Counted from the first letter of the stretch, positions 1-11,923 are shown. The stretch is 64,000 nt of DNA from Bagarius yarrelli (GCA_005784505.1 VCAZ01000032.1:1947611-2011610), one strand, 5' to 3'. Made by a program: numbers and translations. The notes: generated by a model from the letters alone, not told the origin.

Positions 1-267
1 CAGGTTGACAGAAGGTCACTTTAATAAATAAATCAGTGAGAAAGAGAGAGAGAAGGAAGCTGGATGGGAGCACAGCAGAAGCATTGCGGTTTCATGCCTG
101 CGGCGTGACAGGCATACTAGTGAAAATAGCAAAATAAAACAAAACAAAACATAGTTTCTGTTTTTATGTGATTATTGTCATGAAGGCTGTAATAAACGTT
201 TAACCTTAAGAACAATAGATGATCTATAAGTTTATCGAAGCTGACAAGCGTTTCACTTTCAGGAATT

Positions 268-453
268 TGGTATTTGGACTGCTAACCGGAAGATTGTGGG
301 TTCGATTCCCAGCTCCACCAAGCTACCACTGTTGGGCTTCTGAGCAAGGCCCTTAACCCACAATTGCTTAGTTGTATAAATGAAATAAGTGTAAGTGAAA
401 TAAATTTAAGTAACAAGGGTGTCTGCCAAATGGCATAAATGTTGATGTAAATG
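268..453 (+). repeat. tRNA-derived SINE, common family, 5'-truncated
   Basis: Contains the tRNA-like core with box B GGTTCGATTCC, the body CTGAGCAAGGCCCTTAACCC-like segment, and a decayed L2-type tail ending GTCTGCCAAATGGC followed by an ATGTAAATG run. The box A end is missing. It is one of more than a dozen copies in this window, which allows the family to be defined internally. Confidence 0.85.
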
Positions 454-455
454 TG

Positions 456-1933
456 TAGGTTCGAATAACTAGAAAAAAATGGTTGCAAACTTGTTTTCAT
501 TGGTTCCTGAACTCCATGAAATATTTTGTTTAAAATTCACGTGACATGCTCAATGATTCCGATTTTTAATGATTGGTTGGCGGCAAACAAAATTTTTTCC
601 CAATGTCACATGGTGTGACCTAATGATGTCTCAGTAATTAATGGTGTTCTTATTACATCATAGATTTTGATTCCAAAATCGGCGTAGCTATAAAACGCTC
701 AGCTAGCATGCAGACTACTAGATGACAGTGTTGTTGAAGTCACTGGCATAACATTTTCTGCATCACTCTTAAGGTAGGGGTTAAATTCTCACCTTTACCA
801 CCTATCAGCAAAACGCCAGATGGAATTGTGGGTAATGTAGAGAACCGTTATTTACAGTTTTTAATAATGTTTCATATAATATCAGCGTGTCACATTCCTA
901 CAGTGACACGAGTAGATTTTCACAGGGGAAAAATTTCCTATCGATTTTAGTATCGCTGCCAAAGCAGTTTTGTTAAAGGGCAGAAACAAGATAACCAACT
1001 GACAAAACGTTCTCGGTTTTGTTCAGACATCTTAGGCATGATAAAAATCGGATTAGACAATACATAACCCTGGGCGGATTTCAAAATGCCTCTGAGAGTA
1101 AGGCCACTTCGAGCCCGAGAGGTTGCGAGTTGGCTCCCATGTGACGTACGCAACATAATTACACACAACTTCTTATTTCAGTGTTTCCCAATCTGCTCTG
1201 TTTCACCAAACAGTGAGTAACTGTTTAGACTGGAGCTTTTACTACTTTGTACTATACGAGCATGTGTTTGGGGTGAAGAAGTTTTTTTCGACTGCGCTTT
1301 TACTGCAGTGTGAAATGCGATCACTCCGATTTTGCTAAAGCTGCGCATCGAGGAGGACCGGTAGCAGACAAGTTGAACGCTTGTGCAACAAAAAACATGC
1401 ACCTAAACCTTTAATTCCCATATATTGCCTGTAAATTCCTACATATTCACGTTAATTACCATGTGTTACTGCTTATTTCCATGTAAAGATTCCAAACATA
1501 AAAATCCCTGGAATTTTGCAACCCTAGACGCTACTGCCCGAGGGGAGAACCTGGCATTACTGTGCTGCCAAATCAAGCAGGGATCTCACCTTCATCTGAG
1601 CAAAGGGCCTTTCATAGCTGCCGACGTACAGCAGACCCACCATCTGAGGGATCAACCTGCACAGACAGAGACAGAGACAGAGTCAAACAGAGTTAGAATA
1701 ACAAAATTAACACACAAACGCACACACACTGCTATCGGACATTTTTAATTAGTATACACCAATTAATACTTTTATCAAAACAGTTCTGATCTAAAACACT
1801 GTTTGCTTTTTGAGGGTGACCTTTGCTTTTCCCTCCCATGGGGTAAAAATAGTTATAGGGGTTGGAGAGAACATGCTCACAATTTAGATGCTTATAAACA
1901 AAAATTTGGTGCATCTTGTAAACGATTTGAATG
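456..1933. other. Intronic sequence without recognised features
   Basis: AT-rich, with no recognised repeat, RNA gene or exon. Small open frames on both strands have no family motif and lack splice context. A short GACAGA run lies near 1,660-1,682. Confidence 0.6.
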
Positions 1934-2097
1934 ATTCGTCCTTATCCAGAGCGACTTACAATATTCCTTGTTATACAACTGAGAAATTGGGGGTCTTGCT
2001 CAAGGACCCAGCAGTGGTGGCTTGGTGTGGCTGGGAATCAAACCCGGCTCCTCAAGTTGGTAGTCCAACAACTTAACCATTACACTACCACTTCCCC
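1934..2097 (-). repeat. tRNA-derived SINE, common family, minus copy
   Basis: Reverse-oriented copy. At 1,934-1,960 the minus strand gives the tail hairpin CGCTCT-GGATA-AGGACG, and near 2,034-2,046 the box B complement (GGAATCAAACC). The head ends in a complement of the TGGTTAAG start near 2,080. The GGATA loop is the hairpin type known from the eel LINE UnaL2 and its SINE partners. Confidence 0.85.
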
Positions 2098-3460
2098 AAT
2101 TTATGTTAAACAGTGATTTATAGTCGGAGTTGATGGTGACTCTGACTACGATGCAGCATGCACTACTGCGGAGACAGGGACAGTCATCTGAAGATGCCGA
2201 CCGATTTGATCAACCCCTGAAAGTCCAACACAGTGACAGAAAAAACAACTCTGTCGTCCTTCAGCTGCAACTTACGATAAGCTGTTATCAAGTATCGCAA
2301 GGGGGATAAATGTTGCTCAACAGCTGCGGCTGAGGTAAATCCTGAATTTTTTTTCACCGGGGTCGCATCACAGACAAAAAGATCCAATAACAAATAGCTG
2401 CTCGTTCTTTTAAGGATCATGTGACTGAGCCTCGAGTATGTTTTGCAGGTCATATATTAAGACGAGAACTCATGCCTAACAAAGTCTATCAGTACATGGT
2501 CTCCACAATGAGGAAGACAGAAACTCCGCATTGGAACCAAAAAACTACATGCACTTGAAGATAAACCTGAAGTTGCTGTGACAAATCAATGCGCTGGCGG
2601 ACAATAGCCAGCAGTTCCTCCAAACAGCTCACAAGGAACTTTTCTAATATTATAATATTTTAAGCCACTTAATACTTTGTGTGTGTTACCGCTTTATGAA
2701 AACCCTCCTTCCATAAAAATACTTAAGTGTGTGACCTGCGACTGAGAAAGGGAACAGTGGCTTGCGGATTCTTTTCCCAGTCTTAAGCGATATTCTCCGA
2801 ATTAGCAAAACGCAACAAAAACAGCTTTCTAGCCTGACTTCATTTATCCGCGCACACACAACCCCTTCCAGTCCATTACACTCAGATTGTCAGGACGTGC
2901 TTCCGGAGTGTGTCTGGAGGTTTGCTTAATGGCAGAGAGACTCGGCAGAGGCAATGAAAGGCTTCAGAGATCATCTGCCAGCCTAAATACAGAGAAAGCT
3001 CACAGCTGGAGGCATCTCTAACAGTTCAGCGCTCTGAGAATTACTGGCTGAGGTTAAGGTTGAGATTTCAATCAAAGACACTGGTAATGCACCAACAAAG
3101 GGTTTAAGCCCATGGCTGACTCAGTCACATTATTAGGCAACAGCGAGTTTAATTCTCAGAATATAAGCAGGCAATTGATTTGCACAAAATAGCTTGAACT
3201 GCGGAATATAACATCTTTTCACATTTTTTTTGGGGGGGGGGCCCTAACGCTTCAAGGTCCTTTGAAAGCGTCTAAATAAGTTAACGTTAGTCATGTCAGT
3301 GTGAACGGAGCGGTATTGACAGAACACTCTAAATATAAATCGTCTAAAGAAACGTAGCCCTGAGGAAGAGTAATGCTGTGTTTCTTTTTTCTAGGTTCAG
3401 ATCCACAGCTGGAGCCTTTTCCCGATTTTGTTTCAGCTGTAAATTGTTTTATTTTTATTT
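2098..3460. other. Intronic sequence, no firm feature
   Basis: No exon or RNA gene seen. The stretch 2,400-2,660 reads like part of a decayed interspersed repeat but was not identified. A G tract interrupts at 3,229-3,241. Confidence 0.5.
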
Positions 3461-3710
3461 TCCCTTTCCTTATATGGTTATTATTTCCTGTTTAGGTTTC
3501 TTATGCAACAGTCCACTTTAGATGCAGTAAATGCAAGTGATTCCTTATATGGTCATAGCTTCCTGTTTTGGTTCTGAGGTTGTTTGGACCACACTTCTTG
3601 TTAGATGTGAGAAATGCAAACGATTCCTTATATGGTCATGATTTCCTGTTCTGGTCATATTGTTGTCAAAGCTCTGTGTGCTAAAAGATTTGAAGTAATT
3701 TCTTATCTCA
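3461..3710. repeat. Minisatellite, about 75-83-bp unit, three partial copies
   Basis: The segment CCTTATATGGT followed by a TTTCCTGTT block recurs at 3,468, 3,543 and 3,626, with related intervening sequence (ATGCARWYGATT before each unit). Spacings are 75 and 83 bp, so the units have diverged by small indels. Confidence 0.75.
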
Positions 3711-4930
3711 TTAAATTCCTATGTGCTGTTATTAGTGTCCTAAAACCTCAGGTTTGAAGTCCCGACCTGTATTTCTGATGTCTAACTAGCTGAACAGATG
3801 ATAATAAGTCAATTAACCCCAATTAACATGCATTATTGCATGTAAAACTTTTCCCGCACCCACATATTCCTATTGCTAGCCCACTGAAAGCATCTTAAAA
3901 AGAAATCAGAAATCCTCTGGCGAACATCCTCAACCTCTGGTTCCGGAGGCGACTCCCAGCTGCATATCGCAAAGCATCAGCGTTTTTTGCCCCTCCTTCC
4001 GTTCTTTTCTCTCTCTTTAAGCATTTCAGTCAAATAAATATGTAATGATCAATATTTCCCTCATCTATTATAGATCATATTGCACCAGCTCGACAGCAGG
4101 GCCCTAAATCCACAACCTGGTATGAACCAGATTATGAACCAGCGTCTCTAAAAATACAAGCCATTTTTAAAGCTTGAAATAAATTACTTTCGTGCGCAAT
4201 CGTGATTTTATTATTAATTTTACAATGAAAACATTACATATGAACTACAAGCTAAATAAATAAAAATGAAATAAATTCACAATATAATAAAATACCGAAT
4301 AATAATAGCGGAAAATAGTTTTTACTACTATAAATATTAAAATTTTTTAATAAAAGTGTTTTAAAATGGAAGCAAAAAAAAAGGTTTTTTTAAACTATAC
4401 ATATAAATCAACATTTCTGTCATTTCAGATTCCGATATCATGCAGCACTAATTAAAATTATTAATAAATTCAGATTTATATATATTTAGTTCAATTAGCA
4501 AATTTTCATGGCTTAATTCCTGTTTTTGTAATTTTTAAAATAAAGTTTATTAATATTGTTTTTGGTCGTTATTTATCAATTAAAAAAAACCTGGTTGATT
4601 TATAGGTTATGAGCAAGGTAAGTCCGACTAAGCTATCATTATCAGTAATAATAATAATAATAATAATAATAATATCAGTGATAATAATATACTATAAATA
4701 AATTAACCCTTTCATGCATGAATTATGAGAACCTCAGTCAAGATTGTTTTTAGTCCTCTTTAGGCAGGATAAAACAATGCAACTAAAATTTGTTTTTATA
4801 AACCTTTTTTTCATGCAGTTACAAACCTGTCCACTCAAGTGGACACTGTGCGTTTGACGTTTTAACCAAGAAAATATGTATTTAACAAATCAGTAGCAGA
4901 AAATTATATACTTTCTGAAAACTATGAAAT
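3711..4930. other. AT-rich intron with an AAT microsatellite
   Basis: Very AT-rich from about 4,170 onward. A perfect (AAT)n run of about ten units lies at 4,645-4,674. No exon was recognised. Confidence 0.6.
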
Positions 4931-5313
4931 ATTTTTCATTCATTCATTCATTCATTTTCTATACCCGCTTATTCCCTAATTCAGGGTCACGGGGATCTGC
5001 TGGAGCCCATCCCAGCCGCCTCTGAAAGGGTGAAAGGGCAGGAGGGTTACACCCTGGACAGGTCACCAGTCCATCGCAGGGCCACACATACACACCCTCA
5101 CTCACTCACTCCTATGGGCAATTTAGAATCACCAATCAATCTAACATACATGTTTTTGGACTGTGGGAGGAAACCGGAGAACCCAGAGTAAACACTCGCA
5201 AGAACAGGGAGAACATGCAAACTCCACACAGAAAGACCCCCTGGCCTGGAATCGAACCTGGGCCTCCTTGCTGTGAGGCAACAGTGCTAACCACTAAGCC
5301 ACCGTGCTGCCCC
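4931..5313 (-). repeat. tRNA-headed teleost SINE-like repeat with ATGA tail
   Basis: The minus strand begins GGCAGCACGGTGGCTTAGTGG (box A-like) and has box B GGTTCGATTCC near 5,252-5,262, then a body containing the recognisable blocks GGAGAACATGCAAACTCC (plus strand, 5,209-5,226) and GGACTGTGGGAGGAAACCGG (plus strand, 5,158-5,177). It ends in an (ATGA)n tail at 4,937-4,957. This is among the most abundant interspersed repeats of fish genomes; the superfamily name is not certain. It is nearly full length. Confidence 0.85.
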
Positions 5314-5380
5314 CTGAAATATTTTTATGCTGCTAATCTTATGTTTTTATGTTTGTTAACACATTCTAATACTTTTAAAA

Positions 5381-5557
5381 AAAGTGGTGGCTCATGGTTA
5401 AGGTGTTGGTTTACCAATCCGAAGATTGTGGGTTCGATTCCCAGCCCCAGCAAGCCACCACCGCTGGGCCCCTGAGCAAGGCCCTTAACCCCCAATTGCT
5501 CACTTGTATAAATGAGATAAATGTAAGTCGCTCTGCCAAATGCTGTAAATGTAAATG
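5381..5557 (+). repeat. tRNA-derived SINE, common family, hairpin deleted
   Basis: Box A region GTGGCTCATGGTTAAGG and box B GGTTCGATTCC at 5,432-5,442 are intact, and the body is close to the family consensus. In the tail, TCGCTCT joins directly to GCCAAATGC, so the GGATA loop and the 3' half of the hairpin are missing, while the ATGTAAATG end remains. It sits about 70 bp from the SINE-like repeat at 4,931-5,313. Confidence 0.88.
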
Positions 5558-6680
5558 TTACATCTAACCCTAGCGGAGTTTCTAGGATCAAACAAATTGG
5601 GTTTCTTTGCATCAATTATCCCGGGATGTTCCGCATTTCGGACTTTCTGTCAGCCATCTTGGATTTAAGTAAAGAAAAAATTGACTGAGATATAGATGGC
5701 AGTTTATGGGATGACGCACAAGCATCTACTGTATTGGCTTATATGCAACTATAACAACAAAACCAATGCATATGCTAGGGAACAGCTTTTGAACAGCTCT
5801 CCACTGTAGTGACCACTATGCATGAAAGGGTTAAATTACAAATAACACTATCTAAAAAGTGTTAAATTGTTTAAAAATGAGATGCGTTTTCTTTTTTTAA
5901 TTCAACCCTGAGTAAATATTATAGAGAAAAAAAAAGTTAAAAGATGAAATAAAATCTGAGAGATAAAACTTCTCTTATTCTGAAGCTGTATAACATCATG
6001 AGGACCTTGAGAAAGTGACTACAAGACTAAACCACAGGTTTCGCATCTGTCAGTGTTGGAATAAAAAGACGATTCTGAGAGAATGCATCAGTTGCTCCCT
6101 GTGCTTTTCAGTGGATTTTCCAGTTAAAATAAAACCTTATGCTTAATTAAACAAAGCTGAAGTTACCAGATGAGCCACTTGAATATTACTCGTCGGCAAA
6201 ATAGGTTCTGTGATGTTGTATGCCTCGTATCGGTGGCAGGGGTCCCGGTATAACCGCTGCTCAATTTCGAAACGGAATCGAATAACAACCGATTTATCTG
6301 CTCCTGAACATCAGAGCTGTCGAGTGGAGCGGCGCAGCATAAACAGCTGAGTCATGTGTCTCTTTAAAGCCGAACACACTCAATGTTCTGTCCTTAATCC
6401 CTCACACCATCAGGGTTCTGAACGCCACAGCATGCAGCGAAGGAAATGCAATCAATTCCACTGGATTTACTGTTTTATACATAAGTGTTTAGCCTTTAAT
6501 CATGTGACCCCCGGAAAAATAGACTTGACTTAGTTTCCTTATTACTAGGTGCCCAAGCAGAGGCCACATGGCTACCAGGGGGGCCCTAAAAACATCAGTT
6601 TTTGGGGGGTTTTATTTTGGAAATAGTAAGATTTAAAGTTATTTTTTGATAGTTAGTTGAGGTTTTTTGCACGTTGCTTG
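5558..6680. other. Intronic sequence without recognised features
   Basis: Mixed-composition sequence with no identified repeat or exon. G-rich and C-rich bits near 6,580-6,610 may be the edge of an unrecognised DNA transposon into which the LINE fragment at 6,681 is set. Confidence 0.5.
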
Positions 6681-6830
6681 GGCATGTACAGAGGAGGGAT
6701 AGTGAATATATCGGTAGGAGGATGTTAGAAACGAAGCTACCAGCGGAAAATGAAAAGAGGAAGACCAAAGAGGAGGTATATGGATGCGATAAACAAGGAC
6801 ATAAAGTTAGTGGGTGAAGAAGACGACTTA
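6681..6830 (+). mobile_element. Non-LTR retrotransposon 3' end (C-terminal ORF relic)
   Basis: The plus strand reads as a decayed polypeptide, GHVQRRDSEYIGRRMLETKL then a basic segment, the usual C-terminal tail after a LINE reverse transcriptase. The DNA matches, on the opposite strand, the copy at 54,420-54,690. The rest of the element is absent. LINE clade not assigned. Confidence 0.75.
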
Positions 6831-7229
6831 TTTACATTAAATGCATTGTATGCTGTTTCATTAAACTCAATTTTCAGTCCACCACATTAAAGATACCACT
6901 TACTACTTTAAATGAACAAATGAACCTTAAACACCTTTTATACAGGTGTGCTACTGTTACAAATAGAAATCGTAGTAGTGTAGTAGCAACACAGCTACAT
7001 AAAATAAAACTAATAATAGGTGTGTTAGATTTATAGCGTGAAAATAATGACGGATTAAATAATCGTATTGGCGGCACCGGGTGGCCCCCAAATAAAATTT
7101 AGCTTAAAGGTTTCTAAAGCCTGGGGTCGGCCCTGGGTCTGAGGGCCAGAGGGGACGATAACTTTGGTGTTTGGCGACTTTTATTTGAGTCAGAAACAAA
7201 GTTTAAAGATTAGTGAGAGGGTTTCCTTA

Positions 7230-7560
7230 ATTTTAAACAATAAAAAATAAAGGTCTAATCTAAATAAAATGTCCAATCTGACTAAAAAAGGGCAGTCGGA
7301 ATAAAAATGCCCTAATTGATTAGAGTTTCGATCAGGTTGGAGAGGGGTGGGATAAACCTTTCACAACCCCACCAAATGAAAAATTACTCCATGTGAACGA
7401 TTCATCCCGGTAACTGTGTGTACGTCCTTCTGTCAATAATGTCAATTTTCCTGTAAATGACCAGCGTGTCACACAAAAGTTTTGTTTCCATTTCAAATGG
7501 CTAAATTTCTGTAGCACAACACACACAAATCCGTATTACCGACTTTCATTTACAGGCATC
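7230..7560. mobile_element. AT-rich MITE-like repeat, copy 1
   Basis: Shares an ordered set of blocks with 61,440-61,560: AAAATGCCC, an AAACCTTTC block, CCATGTGAACGATT and GTACGTCCTTCTG, in the same order and spacing range. No protein coding. Ends are not resolved, but the CATGTAAACG-type sequences resemble fish non-autonomous DNA transposons. Confidence 0.6.
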
Positions 7561-9300
7561 AGAGAGGGAAATTCGACGGCTCCTACCGAAGCACCACTAC
7601 AGAAAAGCTCAGCTTTTGTCTTTCTGTTGTTTAAGAAAATATTTCAGCTACAGCACATACTCACAGACACACGTGTGCTTACGAGCAACAAAATGCCCTT
7701 AACTACCAAGAATAAGCAATTCTTAAGAAATAATATAATTCATGGCGTGTCCGCCAGTCACAAAATTATTCAGATTGGAAGCGTTGGCGGGTGTAAACAC
7801 CAGTTCGGAATAGATGATGTCCCAAAAAGTCTCGGGTGGACCAACGAAAAGTGTGAATGTAAACAGGGCCACCGTCGTGTGTGCAACGTGACTAGAGAGG
7901 ACATTTTGAAGAGCATGTGCGTTTACTCATTGGGTGGATGACAGTACCGAGTTCACTGTGACATGGTCAGTACGCCAAACTCTTCATCGCAAAGTCTGGA
8001 CCAATCATTAAGGCTGCAATTTTTTTAAAAAGTTGCCAAAGCATGAGGTTAAAGAGAAGATCACGTCTCTCTTCACCTTCATTTATTTCATTCAGCTTCA
8101 TTTTTGAATCCGACTGCTAAACCATATCGACCATCCGAAACTATCGGAATCCTTTCAGCTGGAAAAACTGGCACCCAAAAATCTCCCTGGTTATTCCTCT
8201 CTTTGTTTATGTGGTAACCGTAACCTGGGGCGATACATGACCTGGCAACATTGGGACTGCTGCTATTCACAGTCTAGGTCTGGAAAGCGAGTGATAAAGG
8301 CAAAAAAAGAAAACAGTCGGCTATCCGACAGCTATTTTTGAGTTGCAAATGTGAACATCGAAGCAGGATTAAAGTCTTAGAGAATTGTGACGAATTTTAT
8401 ATTTTAGTTATGTGAAAACGTGTAACGAGGTCAGCGAATAGAAAAAAAAAAAAATTCCCTTTCACAAACAGCAGGTAGAGTCGACTCACACAAGGTCCTT
8501 GTCTCTGGGCCTTTTTTTTTTCTCAGCCCCTTGAAAATAATCAGAGAAAGGTGTAGGGTAGCTGATGAGAGCTGATAAAAGAATGAAACCGCAGGAGGGA
8601 GTGAGGGATGGCGTGGGTGGGAGCGACAAGTGCTTTACACGTTTCTCTGTTGCTTGGCAGGGGCAGACGACCGAGCCGTAACCTCGGCTTCCTTTATCAT
8701 GAGAGCTTTGTGAGAATCAGCCTGCCAGCTTTTCTTCCTCTGGGCCTGCTTAACGTCTAACAACACTTTCTGCTGTTCTGGTGGAGGTTTTGATGGAGGT
8801 TAGCTAGTTTGTATAGATAAGGATGTCCATTGGTTTGCTGCACGATGGAGGAGGACCACGTCAGCTCATGTAGGAGGTATTGATCTGTTTTCCTTGTGTT
8901 GTGCAGAACCTCAAATTCCTCCCACTGTGAAGAACTTGGAACATATAGATCATGTAATACCTCATATATCACTGCAGAGGGTTTGCAGTAGATTTAGATG
9001 CGATAGTTGTGGCGCATATGCGACAAATAAGTAAAGACGTTTTGTTTTCATGTTACCAAAGATTACCAAAGCCCTCAAATTCAGAATTATTTAAAAAAGC
9101 AAACAAACTAAAGTAAAATGTAAATTAAATACTTATTATTTATTTTCATTATTTTTTTTTCCAAAGCCACAGGGAGCCGCAGCTTAGGGCCTAAAAGAGC
9201 CGCGGGTGGCCGATCCAAAAAATCAAATAAACTGAATTCGTAAAGTTCGTCATGACAAACTTTAATATTGGCTTGAAACAAAGCTGTAAAGTTGAACCGT
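7561..9300. other. Intronic sequence without firm features
   Basis: Contains an open plus-strand frame of 104 codons at 7,627-7,941 with no recognised family, poly(A) at 8,441-8,453 and T tracts near 8,511 and 9,150. No splice-compatible RNGTT coding. Confidence 0.5.
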
Positions 9301-9685
9301 GTTAAAATACACGTGACACATTTCTCCTCGTCGTGCTGAGTGTTATAATATGTCACATCTGTATTTTTGGGTTTGCTCTGCCATGAGGTCGCATGATGTA
9401 TTGTGACATTACTATAATACACATCATGCACTTCCTCTCAACATGCTGAGTGTTTTGATAGGTCACTTGGCCATATTGGTGTAACTTTTGACTCAGCCTA
9501 TTTCAGTGGGCGTGTCCATGGCATCACGTGACATCACAAGAATGCTGGTCTTGCAGTTTTTCCCGATGTGCTGAGCATTTTATAGGTCACATGGCTGTAT
9601 TGTTGTAAATTTTGACTCATTTTTGGTGGGCGTAACTGTGACATGTGACATCACTAATACCCATCATGCAATTCCCCTTCATGTG
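9301..9685. repeat. Imperfect tandem repeat, unit 110-125 bp, three copies
   Basis: The block TGCTGAG(T/C)(G/A)TTTT followed by a TAGGTCAC(A/T)TGGC block recurs at 9,334, 9,444 and 9,569. Each unit also has a GTGACATCAC or GTGACATTAC segment and a CATCATGCA-like end. It ends about 50 bp from the exon E donor, so this minisatellite lies just inside the downstream intron. Confidence 0.8.
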
Positions 9686-9737
9686 CAAAAAAGAGAGAGG
9701 GGTGATATGTACGGTATATGTGTGTGTGCCCACTCAC

Positions 9738-9838
9738 CCTTCTCCTCCAACTTTTGAAATCTTCAGTCGAAAATCCACAGAATTGTGACTGGGAGGTTTC
9801 CACTTTAGGATTTCATCGCAGCGGCCCGGCTTGTACTT
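9738..9838 (-). CDS. RNGTT: RNGTT exon E (101 nt): motif V (LKWKP)
   Basis: The minus strand reads KYKPGRCDEILKWKPPSHNS and continues VDFRLKISKVGGE plus the first two bases of a Gly codon (phase 2 end), residues about 447-480. ILKWKP is motif V; its two lysines (458 and 460 in mammalian numbering) and the Asp of SVDF (468) have been reported as essential (recalled). The acceptor follows a good pyrimidine tract, TTTTTCTCTCGAGCAG, ending at 9,839; the donor is GTGAGT at 9,737-9,732. The following exon (mammalian LLPQNVGLLYVGG block) was not found down to position 1, so it must lie outside. Confidence 0.97.
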
Positions 9839-10097
9839 CTGCTCGAGAGAAAAACAGACAACAAGGAAACAAAAGATGTTCAGAACTGAATATTCCAACT
9901 TGCACTGAAAAATAGTAAAATTCCATCAATTTCACAAAGCCTTTCACAGAACTTCAACAATCCTCCTCTGTTTCTCTTGAAGTATCAATCAGAAAAGAGA
10001 ACAGAACAAAAGATGATGTGCAGAAGAACTGACATCTTTTAGAAATCAGATCTTTAGAAATTATTGCTCTTATCTTCAAACTTCTTGAAAGTAAGTT

Positions 10098-10231
10098 GGG
10101 AATAGCTGAGGAAATGAGTGCAAACGTAAGGGGGAGAGGGGGGGGGAATAAGAGTGAGAAAATAAGAGCAGAAGCAAATGAGTACAAAAAAAGGAACGAA
10201 AAAGTAAGAGAGAGAGAGCAGAAGCAGAGAA

Positions 10232-10276
<45 letters not shown>

Positions 10277-10645
10277 AAAGAAATATTGTGTAAGACAGAA
10301 AAAAAGAAAGAAATGAAGAGCTAGAACAAGAGAGAGAGAAAGAAATGAGAAAGAGAGAAAGAGCAAAAGGAGGAAAAAAAGAGAAAATTATTAAAAAGCG
10401 GCAAAGGAAAATAACAGTAAGACAAAAGGAGAGAGAGAGCGAGAAAGAACAAAATAGAAAAACCAAAGAGAGTGAACGTGCATAAGAAAACAGGATAAAA
10501 AAGAGCGCCCTAGGGAGAGATAGAAAGAGAAATAGAAAGAGAGAGAGAAGGAGAAAAACATAGCAAAAGAAAGATAGAGAGTAAACAAAAGGGAGCAAGC
10601 GGGAAAACATAATAGAACACAGGAGGAAAGGAGAGAAAGGGCAAG

Positions 10646-10689
<44 letters not shown>

Positions 10690-10958
10690 AAGAAAGAAGA
10701 AAGAGAGAAAGAGAGAAGAAGAGAGAGAAAAGAAAGAAAGAAGAGAGAGAGAGAGAGAGAGGAGGAAATAGAGAAGAGAGAGAAAAGACGAGAGAGAGAG
10801 AAAACCAGAAGAAAACAGTGAAAGGAAGTAAGAGAAAGATAGAGAGTGAACAAAAGAAAGAGAGAGCAAAAGGGAAAACATAAGAGAGAACACGTGAGGA
10901 AGAGAGAGAAAGGGCAAGAAAATAGAGAGAGAGAGAGAGAAAGGGAAAGAAAAGAGAG

Positions 10959-10997
<39 letters not shown>

Positions 10998-11000
10998 AAG
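10098..11000. repeat. GA/CT-rich polypurine tract, about 0.9 kb
   Basis: Long polypurine run on the plus strand: perfect (GA)n stretches at about 10,223-10,271, 10,649-10,684 and 10,965-10,992 are separated by GAAA and GAAAA variants. In the RNGTT transcript it is CU-rich and begins about 260 nt upstream of exon E. The Leu/Ser- and Arg/Glu-rich frames in it are translations of the repeat and not genes. Confidence 0.95.
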
Positions 11001-11923
11001 GAATGGTGTGGGAGGAAGAGAAGCTTTCCCATTTGTTTAGGAGTGACTTGCAGTGCTCTTCATCACACAGGCTCTGCTCACAGCTAAACACACTTCTGTT
11101 GACTGCATTTACACCTACGAGGCCCGAGTGCAGTCTCAGACTCCCAGGACACGAAGCAAACGGTGTACAGATCGAGTCTTTTCATTCAAACTCCCATTCG
11201 GAGAAGCCGACAATCACTAAAGCGAATAATCCTGCTTTCTACTGCCTCAAACATAATTACGTCAGATGAGAAATGATTTAAAGTGATCTCTCGTCATTTC
11301 TTCAGCTACACTGTGTTTTCCTGATTCCTGTTTTACATATTATTAAAGTCGATTTCCATAAAACTTTCGCAACAACATTGACATTTGGCCCAACATCCGA
11401 ACCTGGAAGGATTTGCTCCCTCTCAGGCCCTGATGTGTGTAACTTAGCAACCGCAGAAGCACTGATTGCTCTTAAAGGGGCCATTACGCCATTTCTCGCC
11501 TGAGCGCCAGAGAGTGGGCGACAGTCGCGGTTTCCAATAAACCCGTTCCGAAAACGCGCTTAGGCGACTGGCGGATTTTCTCTGAGTGAGAAGCTAATGC
11601 GTTTTCTGAGGCTTATGTGTGAAAAGTTCATTATGAGAAGTTTCTTGCAGGCATTTCCTATTTTATTCGAGGAACAAGACTGTGAAAACACTTAGGAGCT
11701 GTAGCTAATTAACAGTGTCGACAGAGTTTTATATATTTTATTTCTAGGCCAAAATATGTTTACTTTAATTAGCATATACTGCTTTAGCATTTGCGGTTAG
11801 ACCTTAAAAAACCAAGGGTACTATGCTTCCTTTTTTGCCTTAAAAATGTAAATGTAGCTAGAAGGGTATTTTTAGTATACTAAGCATTTCTGGCATACAA
11901 ACAAATCGTATCGAACTGAACAT
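11001..11923. other. Intronic sequence without recognised features
   Basis: No repeat identified. The segment 11,470-11,620 is locally GC-rich but shows no motif I can name. Confidence 0.5.

Larger units (their letters stand above)
1..9737 (-). other. RNGTT intron downstream of exon E (partial)
   Basis: Begins with donor GTGAGT at 9,737. No downstream RNGTT exon (OB fold, motif VI) could be recognised on the minus strand, so the intron is at least 9.7 kb. It contains three copies of the common SINE, one copy of another SINE-like repeat, a LINE 3' end and tandem repeats. Confidence 0.85.

Noticed and set aside
7627..7941. 104-codon plus-strand open frame
   Set aside because: No family recognised, and the sequence lies next to MITE-like repeats; no support for a gene.
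1..9700. Downstream RNGTT exons (GLLYVGGYE block and motif VI)
   Set aside because: I looked for the reverse-complement coding of these blocks by eye and found none with splice sites.
9954..11091. Long Leu/Ser-rich open frames (up to 299 codons) on the minus strand
   Set aside because: They are direct translations of the CT repeat, with no start context, domain or splice logic.
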